This document shows positions 1 to 9,354 of a DNA stretch of 64,000 nucleotides, in pieces (position 1 is the first letter of the stretch; every line of letters starts with the position of its first letter). A program made the translations under genes and the position numbers. This DNA comes from Roseiarcus sp963816065. Its GTDB lineage: Bacteria; Pseudomonadota; Alphaproteobacteria; Rhizobiales; Beijerinckiaceae. The stretch spans positions 706,318 to 770,317 of the forward strand of contig CAWFJG010000030.1 of NCBI GenBank assembly GCA_963816065.1. Direction: 5' to 3'. The notes below the pieces were generated by a model. The model worked only from the letters and a program-made list of their open reading frames with translations, ran no database searches and was not told where the DNA came from.

Positions 1-87
1 TCTCCTCCGAGACCCGATTGAAAAACCCGAGGACACAGCGGCAGCGCCGGCCGCGGGAGCCCGCGCGACGCAGTCCGAGCCGACCTC

Positions 88-843
88 ATGATCCCAATCG
101 ATCTGACCGAACGGGTCGCCGTGGTCACGGGCGCGTCGCGCGGCATTGGGTTTGCGACCGCCGACGCACTGCTTCGGGCCGGTAGTCGCGTTGTCCTGAA
201 CGCTCGCAAGGATACCGAAGAGGCCGTGGCCGCATTCTCAAGACTTGAGGCCGACCATCCGGGACGAACATCGGTAATATTCGGCTCGGTAGCCGACGGC
301 GCCACGGCGACGGCGATCGGGCAGCACGTCATGTCGAAATACAAACGATTGGACGCGTTGGTCAACAACGCGGGTGTGCTGCGCGACCGCTTGATCGGTA
401 TGATACCGGACTCCGAAATGGTGGAGGTTTTCGATGTTAACGTCTTTGGCCTCCTTCGGCTGACCCAGGTTGCTGCGCGGATCATGACGCGCCGCAAGAG
501 CGGCTCGATCATCAATGTTGCGTCGATTGTCGGACGGCGGGGCAACGTCGGCGAACTTGTCTATGCGGCGTCCAAGGCCGCCGTCATTGGCGCGACGTAT
601 TCCGCCGCCAAGGAGCTCGCGGCGATGAACATTCGCGTAAATGCAGTCGCACCGGGCTTGATCGAAACGGCGTTGCTGCAACACGTTCCAGACAACGATC
701 GGCGGCGAATTGAATCGGGCATCGCGATGTGCAGGATAGGACGCCCTGAAGACGTTGCCGCAACGATACTGTTCCTCGCGTCGGATCTCTCCGGTTACAT
801 AACCGGTCAGGTCATCGGTGTGGACGGCGGCCTCGTTATCTAA
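88..843 (+). CDS. SDR-family 3-oxoacyl-[ACP] reductase (FabG-like)
   Basis: This is a classical short-chain dehydrogenase/reductase of 251 residues, a normal length for the family. The NAD(P)-binding GASRGIG motif lies at residues 15-21, the structural NNAG motif at 93-96, the catalytic Ser at about 146 and the YxxxK pair at Tyr159/Lys163; the protein ends in the usual DGG segment. FabG-type enzymes reduce 3-oxoacyl thioesters on acyl carrier protein with NADPH. An acyl carrier protein and an AMP-ligase follow on the same strand, so it probably acts on a dedicated acyl-ACP of this block. Primary FabG is less likely because the usual fab neighbours are absent, although the upstream side is cut off by the window edge. 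Confidence 0.85.
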   Translation: MIPIDLTERVAVVTGASRGIGFATADALLRAGSRVVLNARKDTEEAVAAFSRLEADHPGRTSVIFGSVADGATATAIGQHVMSKYKRLDALVNNAGVLRDRLIGMIPDSEMVEVFDVNVFGLLRLTQVAARIMTRRKSGSIINVASIVGRRGNVGELVYAASKAAVIGATYSAAKELAAMNIRVNAVAPGLIETALLQHVPDNDRRRIESGIAMCRIGRPEDVAATILFLASDLSGYITGQVIGVDGGLVI

Positions 844-1002
844 ACGGCCGTCGGTCACGGCGGGCGTTCGTGCTTCAAGCGAGCAAGGATGAACGAGCAA
901 CGATGAACCTGCGAAACAGGCTCAACATAGATTAACTCCGCGGTCAGGGTATCCAGAACGATCTTCAGGGAACCATCGTCCGCAAGAGGGAAGAGAATTC
1001 AA

Positions 1003-1239
1003 ATGAACGTAAGTGACAGAGTCTTTAAGGCTTTTCAGGAGAGCTTTGATATCCAAGAGGGAACCGACGTTTCTAAACTCAAATATCAGGAGTATCCCGA
1101 GTGGACGTCAGTAGGCCACATGTTGCTGGTGGCGGCGCTGGAGGCGGAGTTCGATACGATGCTCGACACTGACGATATTCTGGCCATGAGCTCGTACGAC
1201 CGCGCCGTCGAGATCATGACCAAATACGCGAACGCTTGA
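1003..1239 (+). CDS. acyl carrier protein
   Basis: This 78-residue acidic four-helix protein matches the size and charge of acyl carrier proteins. The phosphopantetheine attachment site reads WTSVGHM, with Ser36 as the expected modified residue in place of the canonical DSL. It lies between the FabG-like reductase and an AMP-forming ligase, all on the plus strand, which suggests a private carrier for acyl groups activated by the ligase. A purine-rich AGGGAAGAG stretch precedes the ATG. The non-standard motif argues against it being the housekeeping AcpP. Confidence 0.85.
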   Translation: MNVSDRVFKAFQESFDIQEGTDVSKLKYQEYPEWTSVGHMLLVAALEAEFDTMLDTDDILAMSSYDRAVEIMTKYANA

Positions 1240-1296
1240 GGGCGAGGTTTCTGGAGACGGGCTTGGCCGCCTGTCGAGATCGGAGGGTGACGGAAC

Positions 1297-2763
1297 GTGG
1301 ATCCAGCCGACGCGCTTGGCGATTGCTGGGGGCTGCTGCCTCACCTGCCCGAACGCGAAGGGAGCCCGGCGCTCTGCGACGGAGCAACCGGCGCCTGGCG
1401 GACGCGAGCGGATTTACGCGAGCAAGCGTTGCGAGTTGGGAAGTCGCTTCATTCCCCTCGGAAGCGCCTCGTCTTCGTCGTCGTCGCGCCCGGACCCGCT
1501 GCGATCGTTTCGATCCTCGCGGCGGCTTCCGCCGGTCATGCGGTCGCCTTGATCGACGCCTCGATGGCGCAGCCGAAAATTGCCGGTCTGATCGAGTCCT
1601 ATGGGCCGGAGCTTGTGCTCGCGGCCGACGCCGGAGGCCTGGCGTGGCTTGGCGACGAAGGCTACGGCGCGCCGAAGGATCTGGGCGAAGGCGTCCTCCT
1701 GATCGAGCGGGCCGTTGAGGCGCAGCCCGAGACGGACATCCATCCGGAGTTGCTCCTCCTTTTGGCGACGTCGGGCACGACCGGCATTCCCCGCTTTGTC
1801 CGCCTCTCGCGCGCCGCGGTGCTGGCGAACGCGAACCAGATCGCCAATGCGCTCCAAATCGGGGGCGACAGTGTCGGCGTCGCCCATCTGCCCGTACACT
1901 ATTCCTACGGCTGGTCGATCGCGTGCTCGCATTTCGCCGTCGGCGCGGCGGTGGTCACGGTCGACGATTCGTTGATGTCGAAGACCTTTTGGGAAACGAT
2001 TGCGAAGGCGGGCGGGACCCATTTTCCCGGGGTCCCGTTCCACTATACGACCATCGCGCGGCTCGGCCTGAATTCGATTCCCAAGTGCGTGACGACTTTC
2101 ACCCAGGCGGGCGGCGGACTGGACCTCAAAACCCAGGCCCTAATGCACGAATTCGCGGACGGGCGGGGCGCAAAATTCTTCGTGATGTATGGTCAGACGG
2201 AGGCGGCGCCGCGCATGACGACGTTGCCGCACGCCGCCTTCGCGGCGAAGACCGGGTCCGTCGGGGTCGCCCTGCCGGGCGGCCGGATCGGAGTCGAGCG
2301 CGACGGCGACCCGGTCGCCGCCGGCGAATCCGGCGACATCGTCTATACCGGGCCCAACGTCATGCTGGGCTATGCGTCATGCCGCGAGGACTTGGCGTTG
2401 GGCGACGAGATGCACGGCCGGCTCGAAACCGGCGACGTCGGCTACGTCGACGCCGACGGCTTCCTGTATCTGACCGGGCGGACGAAGCGGTTCGCGAAAA
2501 TCGCCGGGCTGCGCCTCGGCCTCGATCAGATGGAGAAGGAGTTCGTCTCGGCGGCGACGGTCGCCTGTGTCGACGGCGGAGACAAGATCCTCGTCTATTA
2601 CGACGACGCGGCGGAAAGCGTGCTCAAGGACCGCGTCCGAGCGATCGCGATCGAGTACAAGATCCCTTCGATGTCCTTCGCCCTCAAGCGGATCGCGGCG
2701 ATCCCGCGCACGACGGGCGGGAAGATCAATTACGGTCAGCTCAAGGAAAACGCCGGTGTTTGA
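1297..2763 (+). CDS. AMP-forming acyl-CoA/acyl-ACP ligase (ANL superfamily)
   Basis: The 488-residue protein belongs to the acyl-adenylate-forming (ANL) superfamily. The phosphate-binding motif ATSGTTGIPRF lies around residues 157-167, the YGQTE motif at about 298 and the C-terminal catalytic lysine in GGKINY at Lys476. It would activate a carboxylic acid as acyl-AMP and pass it to a thiol, most plausibly the neighbouring acyl carrier protein. The GTG start at 1297 is chosen because a GGAGG ribosome-binding site stands about 10 bases upstream. Its stop overlaps the start of the LuxE-like gene, indicating translational coupling. The substrate cannot be read from sequence. Confidence 0.85.
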   Translation: MDPADALGDCWGLLPHLPEREGSPALCDGATGAWRTRADLREQALRVGKSLHSPRKRLVFVVVAPGPAAIVSILAAASAGHAVALIDASMAQPKIAGLIESYGPELVLAADAGGLAWLGDEGYGAPKDLGEGVLLIERAVEAQPETDIHPELLLLLATSGTTGIPRFVRLSRAAVLANANQIANALQIGGDSVGVAHLPVHYSYGWSIACSHFAVGAAVVTVDDSLMSKTFWETIAKAGGTHFPGVPFHYTTIARLGLNSIPKCVTTFTQAGGGLDLKTQALMHEFADGRGAKFFVMYGQTEAAPRMTTLPHAAFAAKTGSVGVALPGGRIGVERDGDPVAAGESGDIVYTGPNVMLGYASCREDLALGDEMHGRLETGDVGYVDADGFLYLTGRTKRFAKIAGLRLGLDQMEKEFVSAATVACVDGGDKILVYYDDAAESVLKDRVRAIAIEYKIPSMSFALKRIAAIPRTTGGKINYGQLKENAGV

Positions 2764-3820
2764 CGAACTGATCAGCGCCCAGCCTTACGCCTTGCCGCAG
2801 GCCAGGAAGGAGGCGATGCTGCTCGATGGCCTGAACCTCCTTGCCCGCCATCACTACGACGGCTGCGCCGAATACGCCCGCATCGTGGATCTCGCGTGGG
2901 GAGGCCCCCGCGAATACCGGTCGTTAGCCGAGGCGCCCTTTCTCCCGGTCGGCCTCTTCAAGGAGTTGGACCTCAAGAGCACGTCAGCCCAGGCCATGGT
3001 GCTCAATTCGAGCGGCACCACCGGACAGCGGCCGAGCCGCATCATCGTCGACAACGAGACTTCGCAGCGACAGTCGCGCGCCCTGATTTCGACCTTCCGT
3101 CCCATCCTCGGCGATCGCCGGCAGCCGTTTCTCGCGATCGACACGCAGGACGTCATCCGGGCGGGGACGCTGACGGCGCGCGGCGGCGGCGTTCTCGGCA
3201 TGATGAAGTTCGGGGCCAAGGCGGCTTTCGCGCTGCGTTCGGATCTCACCGCCGACCGGTCGGTCATCGAGTCCTTCGTCAAGGCCAACGGCGGCGCGCC
3301 GTTCTTGCTATTCGGCTTCACGTTCCTAGTCTGGTCGCGCCTCTACAACGAATTCGCGGACGGCGAACTGGACCTGTCGAACGGCTGCCTGATTCATTCC
3401 GGGGGCTGGAAGAAGCTCGAAGCCGAAGCGGTGTCGAACAAGGAGTTTCGCGCCGCCCTCGAGCGCCGGTTCCGGCTCAAGCGGATCTTCAATTTCTACG
3501 GCTTCGTCGAACAGATGGGTTCGATGTTCGTCGAGGCGAGCGACGGCCTACTCTATCCGCCCAACTTCGTCGATGTCATCATCCGCCGTCCGGATACGCT
3601 CGAGCCAGCCGAAATGGGCGAGGAAGGGATCATCCAGGCGATCTCGCTGCTGCCGACGTCCTATCCCGGCCACAGCGTCCTGACCGAGGACATGGGCGCG
3701 GTGGTCGCCGTGGACGCGGGCGTCGATGGGCGGCTCGGCAAGGCCGTTCGCATCGTCGGCCGGGTCAAGAAGACGGAGCTCCGCGGCTGCAGCGATGTGA
3801 TTGGAGCCATGGCTGCATGA
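2756..3820 (+). CDS. LuxE-like acyl-protein synthetase
   Basis: The 354-residue protein resembles LuxE acyl-protein synthetases, which activate fatty acids with ATP and hold them as an acyl-cysteine thioester for reduction by LuxC. Visible are the nucleotide-binding SSGTTG at residues 85-90, the FYGFVEQMG motif around Tyr248 and a C-terminal RGCSDV motif with Cys345 as candidate acyl acceptor. The GTG start at 2756 overlaps the ligase gene by 8 bases, and an AAGGAAA ribosome-binding sequence precedes it. It overlaps the LuxC-like gene by 4 bases (ATGA). There is no luciferase gene nearby, so the role is not light production; LuxE/LuxC pairs occur in non-luminous bacteria, where their products are mostly uncharacterised. 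Confidence 0.8.
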   Translation: MFDELISAQPYALPQARKEAMLLDGLNLLARHHYDGCAEYARIVDLAWGGPREYRSLAEAPFLPVGLFKELDLKSTSAQAMVLNSSGTTGQRPSRIIVDNETSQRQSRALISTFRPILGDRRQPFLAIDTQDVIRAGTLTARGGGVLGMMKFGAKAAFALRSDLTADRSVIESFVKANGGAPFLLFGFTFLVWSRLYNEFADGELDLSNGCLIHSGGWKKLEAEAVSNKEFRAALERRFRLKRIFNFYGFVEQMGSMFVEASDGLLYPPNFVDVIIRRPDTLEPAEMGEEGIIQAISLLPTSYPGHSVLTEDMGAVVAVDAGVDGRLGKAVRIVGRVKKTELRGCSDVIGAMAA

Positions 3821-5058
3821 CGATCCATGACCCATCGAACCTGACGATCCTCGGCCCCAACGGATCGGGCGGGACGATATCCCAGGGCGACCTGCTGACC
3901 CGGCTCGCCGCCGCCCGTCGCGCGGTTGTCGCGCCTTTCGCCGACACGAGGGTCGACCTTGTTGCGCGGGTTAGCGAAAGGCTGCTTGGCCGCGACGGCG
4001 GGGCGACCTCGTCGTTCGTCAAGCATTTCGCGTTCTGGATCCGGCGCGGCGCCTTGCAGAGGCTCGCGGCCAATTTCGACAAGCGGCTGCCGCCGCAATC
4101 GCTGGCGCGTCCGCGCGGCCTCGTCTTCCATCTGCCGCCGCAAAATGTCGAGACAGTCTTTCTTTACTCCTGGGTTCTCTCCTATCTGGTCGGCAACGCC
4201 AATATCACGCGCGTGCCGACCGATTTCAGCGACGCAATCCGCTCGGTGTGCGAATTGTTCCTCGAACGACTGCAGGCGGCCGGCGACGATACGCAGGTCT
4301 TCGTCCATTACGATTCGAGCAGCGCGCTGAGCGCGGTCATCTCCGCCGAGAGCGACGCCCGCGTCGTCTGGGGCGGCGACGCCAAGGTGGCGGCGTTCGC
4401 CCCGCTTCCCTTGCGCAATGGGGGCAAGGCGATCTGGTTCGGCGACCGATCGTCGTTCTCGGTGATGAAGGGCGAGGCGCTGCGGGCCCTCGACGACGCG
4501 GCGCGCGAGACGCTGGCGCGCCGGCTCTACAACGACGTCTTCATCTTCGATCAAATGGCGTGCTCGTCGCCGCATGTCCTGTTCGTGGTCGGAGATCAGG
4601 GGCGCGACGAGGCAGCGGTCGCGGCGCTGATGACGAGCCTCGCCCGGGTCGCGCTGGCTGCGGGCGAGACTGCAGGAACCGGTCATTTCATGCGCAAGAT
4701 GGTCGCCGCGTACCAGGCGGCGGCGAGCGGCGGCGTCACCTCGCTCGACTGGCGCAATCCGGCCCTGACGAGCGTCGTTTCGTCGCCGAGCCAGCGCCAC
4801 CAAGCCCGTGTCGGCGGCGGCTTCCTCTGGGTGGACTTCGTTCCGTCGATCGGCGCGGTCGGCGCCATGGCGCAGGAGCGCGACCAGACGGTGACCCATT
4901 TCGGCTTTGGCGCCGACGAGCTTCTCGAGCTTGCCGCGGCCGTCGCCGATTCCGGCGTCTCCCGACTCGCTCCAGCCGGGGCGGCGCTCGATTTCGACTC
5001 GGTCTGGGACGGCTACGACCTGCCGTTCGAGCTCACCCGCCTCGTGCGGGTGACGTGA
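3817..5058 (+). CDS. LuxC-like acyl-CoA/acyl-protein reductase
   Basis: The 413-residue protein matches LuxC-type fatty acyl reductases of the aldehyde dehydrogenase fold. These take an acyl group from the LuxE partner onto an active-site cysteine and reduce it to an aldehyde with NADPH. The catalytic cysteine is Cys249 in QMACSS, the family signature. The start is the ATG within the ATGA overlap with the LuxE-like gene. The five genes from 88 to 5058 therefore encode carrier, ligase, acyl transferase and reductase functions, suggesting an acyl aldehyde intermediate. Any further product-forming gene may lie upstream of the window. Confidence 0.8.
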   Translation: MTIHDPSNLTILGPNGSGGTISQGDLLTRLAAARRAVVAPFADTRVDLVARVSERLLGRDGGATSSFVKHFAFWIRRGALQRLAANFDKRLPPQSLARPRGLVFHLPPQNVETVFLYSWVLSYLVGNANITRVPTDFSDAIRSVCELFLERLQAAGDDTQVFVHYDSSSALSAVISAESDARVVWGGDAKVAAFAPLPLRNGGKAIWFGDRSSFSVMKGEALRALDDAARETLARRLYNDVFIFDQMACSSPHVLFVVGDQGRDEAAVAALMTSLARVALAAGETAGTGHFMRKMVAAYQAAASGGVTSLDWRNPALTSVVSSPSQRHQARVGGGFLWVDFVPSIGAVGAMAQERDQTVTHFGFGADELLELAAAVADSGVSRLAPAGAALDFDSVWDGYDLPFELTRLVRVT

Positions 5059-5365
5059 CAGCAGGCGCCTGTCCTCCGCTGCGCCGTCGGCGCGGCGGCA
5101 GGGTCCATGACCGTCGATTTCTGACCAGACCTCAATAAAATCAATAGGATACGATTAGAATCGGTCTTCAACCCGCCGAGCAACTCAACGATTTCAATTG
5201 GTTACGGCGAGATTGCGGTTCGCGCCCAACTTTGAATCCTGCAAATGGGCCCCGGGCCGTGCTGCCCAGCCGTCTCTTCCCTCGCGTACCGCAGCCCGCG
5301 GACTCGACAAAGGCCGCAGAGTCACTACGCTTTCCGACCCACGCTCATCCGTCGTTGGATCGCCG
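5059..5365. other. intergenic gap before the TIR gene
   Basis: About 300 bases separate the LuxC-like gene from the TIR gene. The part around 5135-5200 is noticeably richer in A+T than its surroundings (AATAAAATCAATAGG, ATTTCAATTGG) and is the natural place for a promoter of the conflict locus. I could not pick out convincing -35/-10 boxes or an operator. Confidence 0.4.
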
Positions 5366-6430
5366 GTGTCTTACCTCGCGCCTCATTTCGCTCCGGACGT
5401 CTTCGTCAGCTACTCGCACGGCGCGCCGAAAGGCGGCCTGGCCCCGCTGCGGGACTGGAGCTGGGATCTGGTCGATAGACTGAAAGCCGGAATTCGGTCG
5501 CTCAAGAGCGAATTCGATGGTCTCGAAGTCTGGATGGATCCCGACATCGACCCGACCGTCTTATTAACCGACGACCTCCGAATGAAGGCCGGTGGTTGCG
5601 GCGTCTTGATGATCGTGATGTCCGAGCGCTACCTCGAGTCGCGCTGGTGCCGCGACGAACTGGAATGGTTCAAGGCGCAGATCCGTGACCGCGCCGGCCC
5701 GGACGGTCGGGTGTTCGTCATCAGGGCGCAGCAGACCGACACGAACCTGTGGCCGGACTTCCTGCGGGACGATCGCGGCCACGCGATGAAGGGCTTCCCG
5801 TTTTCCGACCCGGTCACTGGCGAGCCTCGGGGCTTTCAACAGCCGCGGCCCAGCGACGAGGAATACTACAAGGAACTCGGCCGCTTGCGTCTTTGGCTCA
5901 CCACGCGGCTGCGCGAGCTGCGCGACCGCGCAGCAGTGGAGGCGCAGGCGAGGGCGACCGCAGCGGCGCCGACCGCCCGGATGGGCCGCAGACGCGTTTT
6001 CATCCACGCGCCCCCGGACACCGAAGCCCTGCGCGCAGAGGTCGACACGGCGCTGATCAGCGACGGTTTTGCGCCCGTCGCGCCGCTCGTCGGCGCGGGA
6101 AAAAGCCTTGCGGACTGGCAGCGCGAGGCCCGCGCGCTTCGTCTCGAAACGGCCAAGCGCTGCGTAGCGCTGACTCTGCTGCGTGTCGCGGACGAAGGAC
6201 GCTTCATCGGCGACCTGTTTGACATCGGCGTCGACGAGCGCGAACGCATCGAAGCGGAACGTGGAGCGCCGCTGCCTTGCGCCGTGTTCGACAAGACCGG
6301 CGAGCCCCTGCCGCTGGACGTGGCGCGTCATGCGATCAAACATTTCGACCTCAGGCTGAGCGACTGGCGCAGTCAGTTCCGCGCTTGGCTCGACGCGTCC
6401 CGCGTTGCGCCGGCCGGAGCCGCGCTGTGA
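5366..6430 (+). CDS. TIR-domain protein (candidate effector of the STAND/DGR locus)
   Basis: The N-terminal ~200 residues form a bacterial TIR domain. It begins with the FVSYSH strand, and the SRWCRDELEWF segment carries the glutamate (about Glu98) that is catalytic in NAD-cleaving TIR proteins. A second alpha/beta region from about residue 210 begins RRRVFIHAP and may be another TIR-like or flavodoxin-like fold. The GTG at 5366 is chosen because the domain begins almost at once; a longer reading from a TTG at 5198 adds a low-complexity leader. Its stop overlaps the GTG of the nSTAND gene by 3 bases, so the two are probably co-translated. TIR effectors in bacterial immunity hydrolyse NAD or make signalling nucleotides; that this one does so is inference. 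Confidence 0.75.
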   Translation: MSYLAPHFAPDVFVSYSHGAPKGGLAPLRDWSWDLVDRLKAGIRSLKSEFDGLEVWMDPDIDPTVLLTDDLRMKAGGCGVLMIVMSERYLESRWCRDELEWFKAQIRDRAGPDGRVFVIRAQQTDTNLWPDFLRDDRGHAMKGFPFSDPVTGEPRGFQQPRPSDEEYYKELGRLRLWLTTRLRELRDRAAVEAQARATAAAPTARMGRRRVFIHAPPDTEALRAEVDTALISDGFAPVAPLVGAGKSLADWQREARALRLETAKRCVALTLLRVADEGRFIGDLFDIGVDERERIEAERGAPLPCAVFDKTGEPLPLDVARHAIKHFDLRLSDWRSQFRAWLDASRVAPAGAAL

Positions 6431-8890
6431 CCGCCGCGCCCCTCATCGCGACCACGCTGCCGGAGCGGCCCTATCCTGGGCTGCGCCCGTTCGACGACAA
6501 GGAATGGATGATCTTCTTCGGACGGGAGCGGATGATCGACGACGTCATCGGCCGCCTGGCCGAAAGCCGGTTGGTGCTGATCCACGGCGTGTCGGGTTCG
6601 GGCAAGTCGTCGCTGGTGCGCGCGGGCGCTCTGCCGAAGCTCGCCCTCCAATGCCGGCGCCACGGCGCGCCGTGGCTGACCTGCGCGATGCGTCCGTCCG
6701 GCGGCCCTTTATGGAACCTCGCCGCCGAATTCGCCCGGCTCGAAGGGAGCGAGCGGGACCTCGAGCGCATCTCGGAGATCGCCGCGCAATTCGACGCCCG
6801 TTCCGCGACGCTCGCCTCGGTCGCGGGCTCGTTCGAAGGCCTGCGGGGCAAAAGCCTCTGCATTCTGGTCGATCAGTTCGAGGAGCTGTTCCGTTACGAG
6901 AAGGAGTCGAGCCGCGACGAAGCTGAGCTGTTCATCAAGCTGATCGAGCGGGCGGCGACTGAGCCAGAGGTCCAAACTGAGCCAGCGGCGGTCGATCTTC
7001 ACGTCATCGTCACCATGCGCTCGGAATTCCTCGGCGAATGCGCCCGCTTTGAGGGCTTCGCCGAGACGATCAACCGCACCCAATATCTGGTGCCGCGCGT
7101 TGACGAACAGGGGCTCATGCGCGCGGTGAGGCGTCCGGCTCGGATGTACGGCCGCGAATTCGACGAGGCGCTCGCCAAGCGGCTGATCGCCTCGGTGCGC
7201 GGCCGCGAGGACGAGCTGCCACTCTTGCAACACGGCCTCATGCTGATGTGGGAGGACGCGGATCGGCGCGCCGCGGTCGACGGACACGCAATACTCGACG
7301 GGCGGATCGTCGATGAGGCGGGAGGGCTCGCCGAGCTACTGTCGCGCCACGCAGACGCCGTCATGGCGAAGGCCGCGCCGCATCAGCGGGCCAGGCGGAT
7401 CGTCGAGGGCGCGTTCCGGGCGCTGACCGACGTCAACGCCGAGGGCTCGGCGACCCGCCGGCCGCTTGCGTTCAAGGCGCTCTGCCGGGCCGCCGGGGCG
7501 CGGGCGCACTCCTGCGTCCGATACTCGACGCCTTCCGCGCGCCGGGCGTCTCCTTTCTCACGCCTTACGCTCCGGCGCCGATCGACGACGAGACGATCGT
7601 CGACATCAGCCACGAGGCGCTGATCCGCTGCTGGCGCAAGATCGGCGACAAGCCGGACGGCTGGCTGCAGAAGGAAATCCGAGCGGGTTTGCGCTGGCGG
7701 ACGATGCTGTTTCAGGCGGAGAGCTTCGCCCCCTCCAGCACGAATATCCTGTCCAACTTGGCCAGCAGAGAGGGCGAAATCTTGCTTTGCGGGCTTAATC
7801 AGGCCTGGACCGAACGCTATGGCGGCGGATGGCTGAAGGTCGAGGCGATGATCCGGGCGAGTCTCGAGCAATGGAAGAGGGAGGCGGAAGAGAGGGAGGC
7901 GCGTCGCCGGGAGGAAGTCGAATATGAGCGGCTGCGCCGTCGCGAGGCCGAGCAAGCCGAACTGCTGGCCAAGAAGTCCGAGCTCCTTGCTCGACAGAGC
8001 GCGCAGCGCAGCTGGCTGGCCGTCGCGCTCGTTTCCGTCGGCGCGGCGCTCATCGTCGCCGCCTTCGCGCTGTGGAGCCATCAGATCAAGGGATTCGCGT
8101 ACAGGCTGGCGAACGCGCGCGCCCTCTCGATGACACAGGAACGCGCGCTGAAGCCGGGCAACTCGTTCAAGGAGTGCAGCGATTGCCCGGACATGGTCGT
8201 TGTCCCGGTGGGCCATTTCACGATGGGTTCGCCGGAAGGCCAGGGCATCGACAACGAGCGCCCACAGCACGATGTTGACAATCGCGAAGCCTTTCGCGGT
8301 CGCGAGGTTCGAGCTGACTTTCGACGAATGGGACGCGTGCGCCGCTCAGGGCGACTGCTACTCCCATGTCGGCGACAGCGGGTGGGGGCGAGGCCGGCAG
8401 CCGGCGATCAACGTAGGCTGGGACGATGCGCAGGCTTACGTGAAATGGCTCTCCGGATCACCGGCAAGCCTATCGGCTGCTCTCCGAGGCCGAATACGAA
8501 TATGCGGCGCGCGCCGGAGCCGGGACGAAGTATCCCTGGGGCGACGACATCCAGCTCGACGGCAAGGCGATGGCCAATTGCAATGGCTGCGGCGGCCAAT
8601 GGGCTGGGAGGCAGACGGCGCCGGTCGGCTCGTTTCCCGCGAACGCGTTCGGTCTCTATGATATGGTCGGCAACGTCTGGGAGTGGGCGGAGGATTGCTG
8701 GCACGAGAGCTACGAGGAGCGCCTGGCGACGGCTCGGCGTGGACCGCGGCGATTGCGGTCGCCGCGTCGTCCGCGGCGGTTCCTGGGGCGCGATCCAGGC
8801 GACCTCCGCTCCGCGTACCGCGGCGGGGCCGACACAGACGTCCGGGACGACGATCTCGGGTTCCGGGTCGCCCGGACGCTTACCCCTTAG
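6427..8890 (+). CDS. nSTAND NTPase fused to FGE/C-type-lectin-like domain, DGR target protein (frameshifted)
   Basis: The reading frame opens at a GTG overlapping the TIR gene with PERPYPGLRPF and FFGRE, typical of the nSTAND1 group. The P-loop GVSGSGKSS is at residues 54-62 and Walker B LVDQFEELF at about 147-155. An ISHEALIRCW segment typical of these NTPases follows near 7600, then a charged coiled coil (about 7880-8010), one transmembrane helix (about 8010-8090) and a formylglycine-generating-enzyme/CLec domain. The latter shows VPVGHFTMGSPEG, NVWEWAEDCW, RRVVRGGSW and LGFRVARTL in the expected order. The product is split over frames by about eight single-base indels near 7500, 8272, 8448, 8467, 8718, 8745 and 8790, yet no core motif is damaged by substitution. 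The last ~40 codons are the VR. It would sit in the membrane and sense a ligand through the FGE/CLec domain. Confidence 0.8.
8758..8881 (+). repeat. DGR variable repeat (VR)
   Basis: This 124-base copy corresponds to the TR at 10417-10541. Reading them side by side, 16 positions differ by substitution and every one is an A in TR (14 read G and 2 read T in VR). One A-region base is missing in VR near 8789-8792. The only other mismatch is G8875 against T10535 at the 3' end. In the protein this converts a run of Asn codons into Gly, Asp, Tyr and Val codons while LRSA, LGFRVARTL and GGSW stay fixed. This is the signature of adenine-directed mutagenic homing. Confidence 0.92.
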
Positions 8891-8916
8891 ATCTTTAGCT
8901 CTGTACCTCGGGGTCC

Positions 8917-8931
8917 AGGGGCGAAGCCCCT
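8917..8931 (+). other. hairpin just downstream of VR
   Basis: AGGGGC (8917-8922) and GCCCCT (8926-8931) form a perfect 6-bp stem around a GAA loop, 36 bases after the VR end. Hairpin or cruciform structures at this position stimulate mutagenic homing in characterised DGRs. A simple terminator is the alternative, but only a short TTTT follows 6 bases later. Confidence 0.55.
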
Positions 8932-8957
8932 AGTCAATTTTATCCACATGGCTCACC

Positions 8958-9354
8958 ATGACGGACAATTCGAAACGCACTGGCGCCGCGCTGGAGGCGC
9001 ACTATCAGTTCCTGAGTGGCTTCTCCCCACGGTCGAGAAATTTCCGAGAAGCCACAAGTTCACCGCTCGGCGATCGCATCGAGATCATCGCGCTCGATGT
9101 GCTCGAAGCCCTGATCGAAGCGACCTACACGAGGGACCGCGCGGACGCTTTGCGCCGTGGAAACCTGGGGATCGAGAAGCTTCGGTTCTTGATCCGAACT
9201 CGCGACTGACCTGAGAGTGCTGGACCGGCGCCGCTACGAGCATGCGGCGCGCACGCTCGACGACACCGGACGCCTGATTGGCGGCTGGATGAAGGCGCAT
9301 CGTGTCGTCAGCAGCGGCGCGGAAACGGACGTCGGCGATGCCGCGGCGACATGA
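8958..9354 (+). CDS. avd: DGR accessory variability determinant (Avd-like; frameshifted)
   Basis: The product resembles Avd, the small basic four-helix-bundle protein that binds the DGR reverse transcriptase and template RNA and is needed for cDNA synthesis. Recognisable pieces are FPRSHKFT, LGDRIEIIALDVLEALIEA, LRRGNLGIEKLRFLIR and RRYEHAARTLDDTGRLIGGW. They fall in three frames because of a missing base near 9015 and extra bases near 9060 and 9198. Corrected, the protein would be about 130 residues, normal for Avd. Its stop overlaps the start of the reverse transcriptase gene by 17 bases. Confidence 0.75.

Noticed and set aside
2756..5058. Bioluminescence operon
   Set aside because: luxE and luxC homologues occur, but luxA, luxB and luxD are absent and an unrelated ligase and ACP are present.
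8917..8931. Hairpin after VR as an ordinary terminator
   Set aside because: There is no proper T run directly after the stem, and its place fits the DGR homing hairpin better; termination cannot be excluded.
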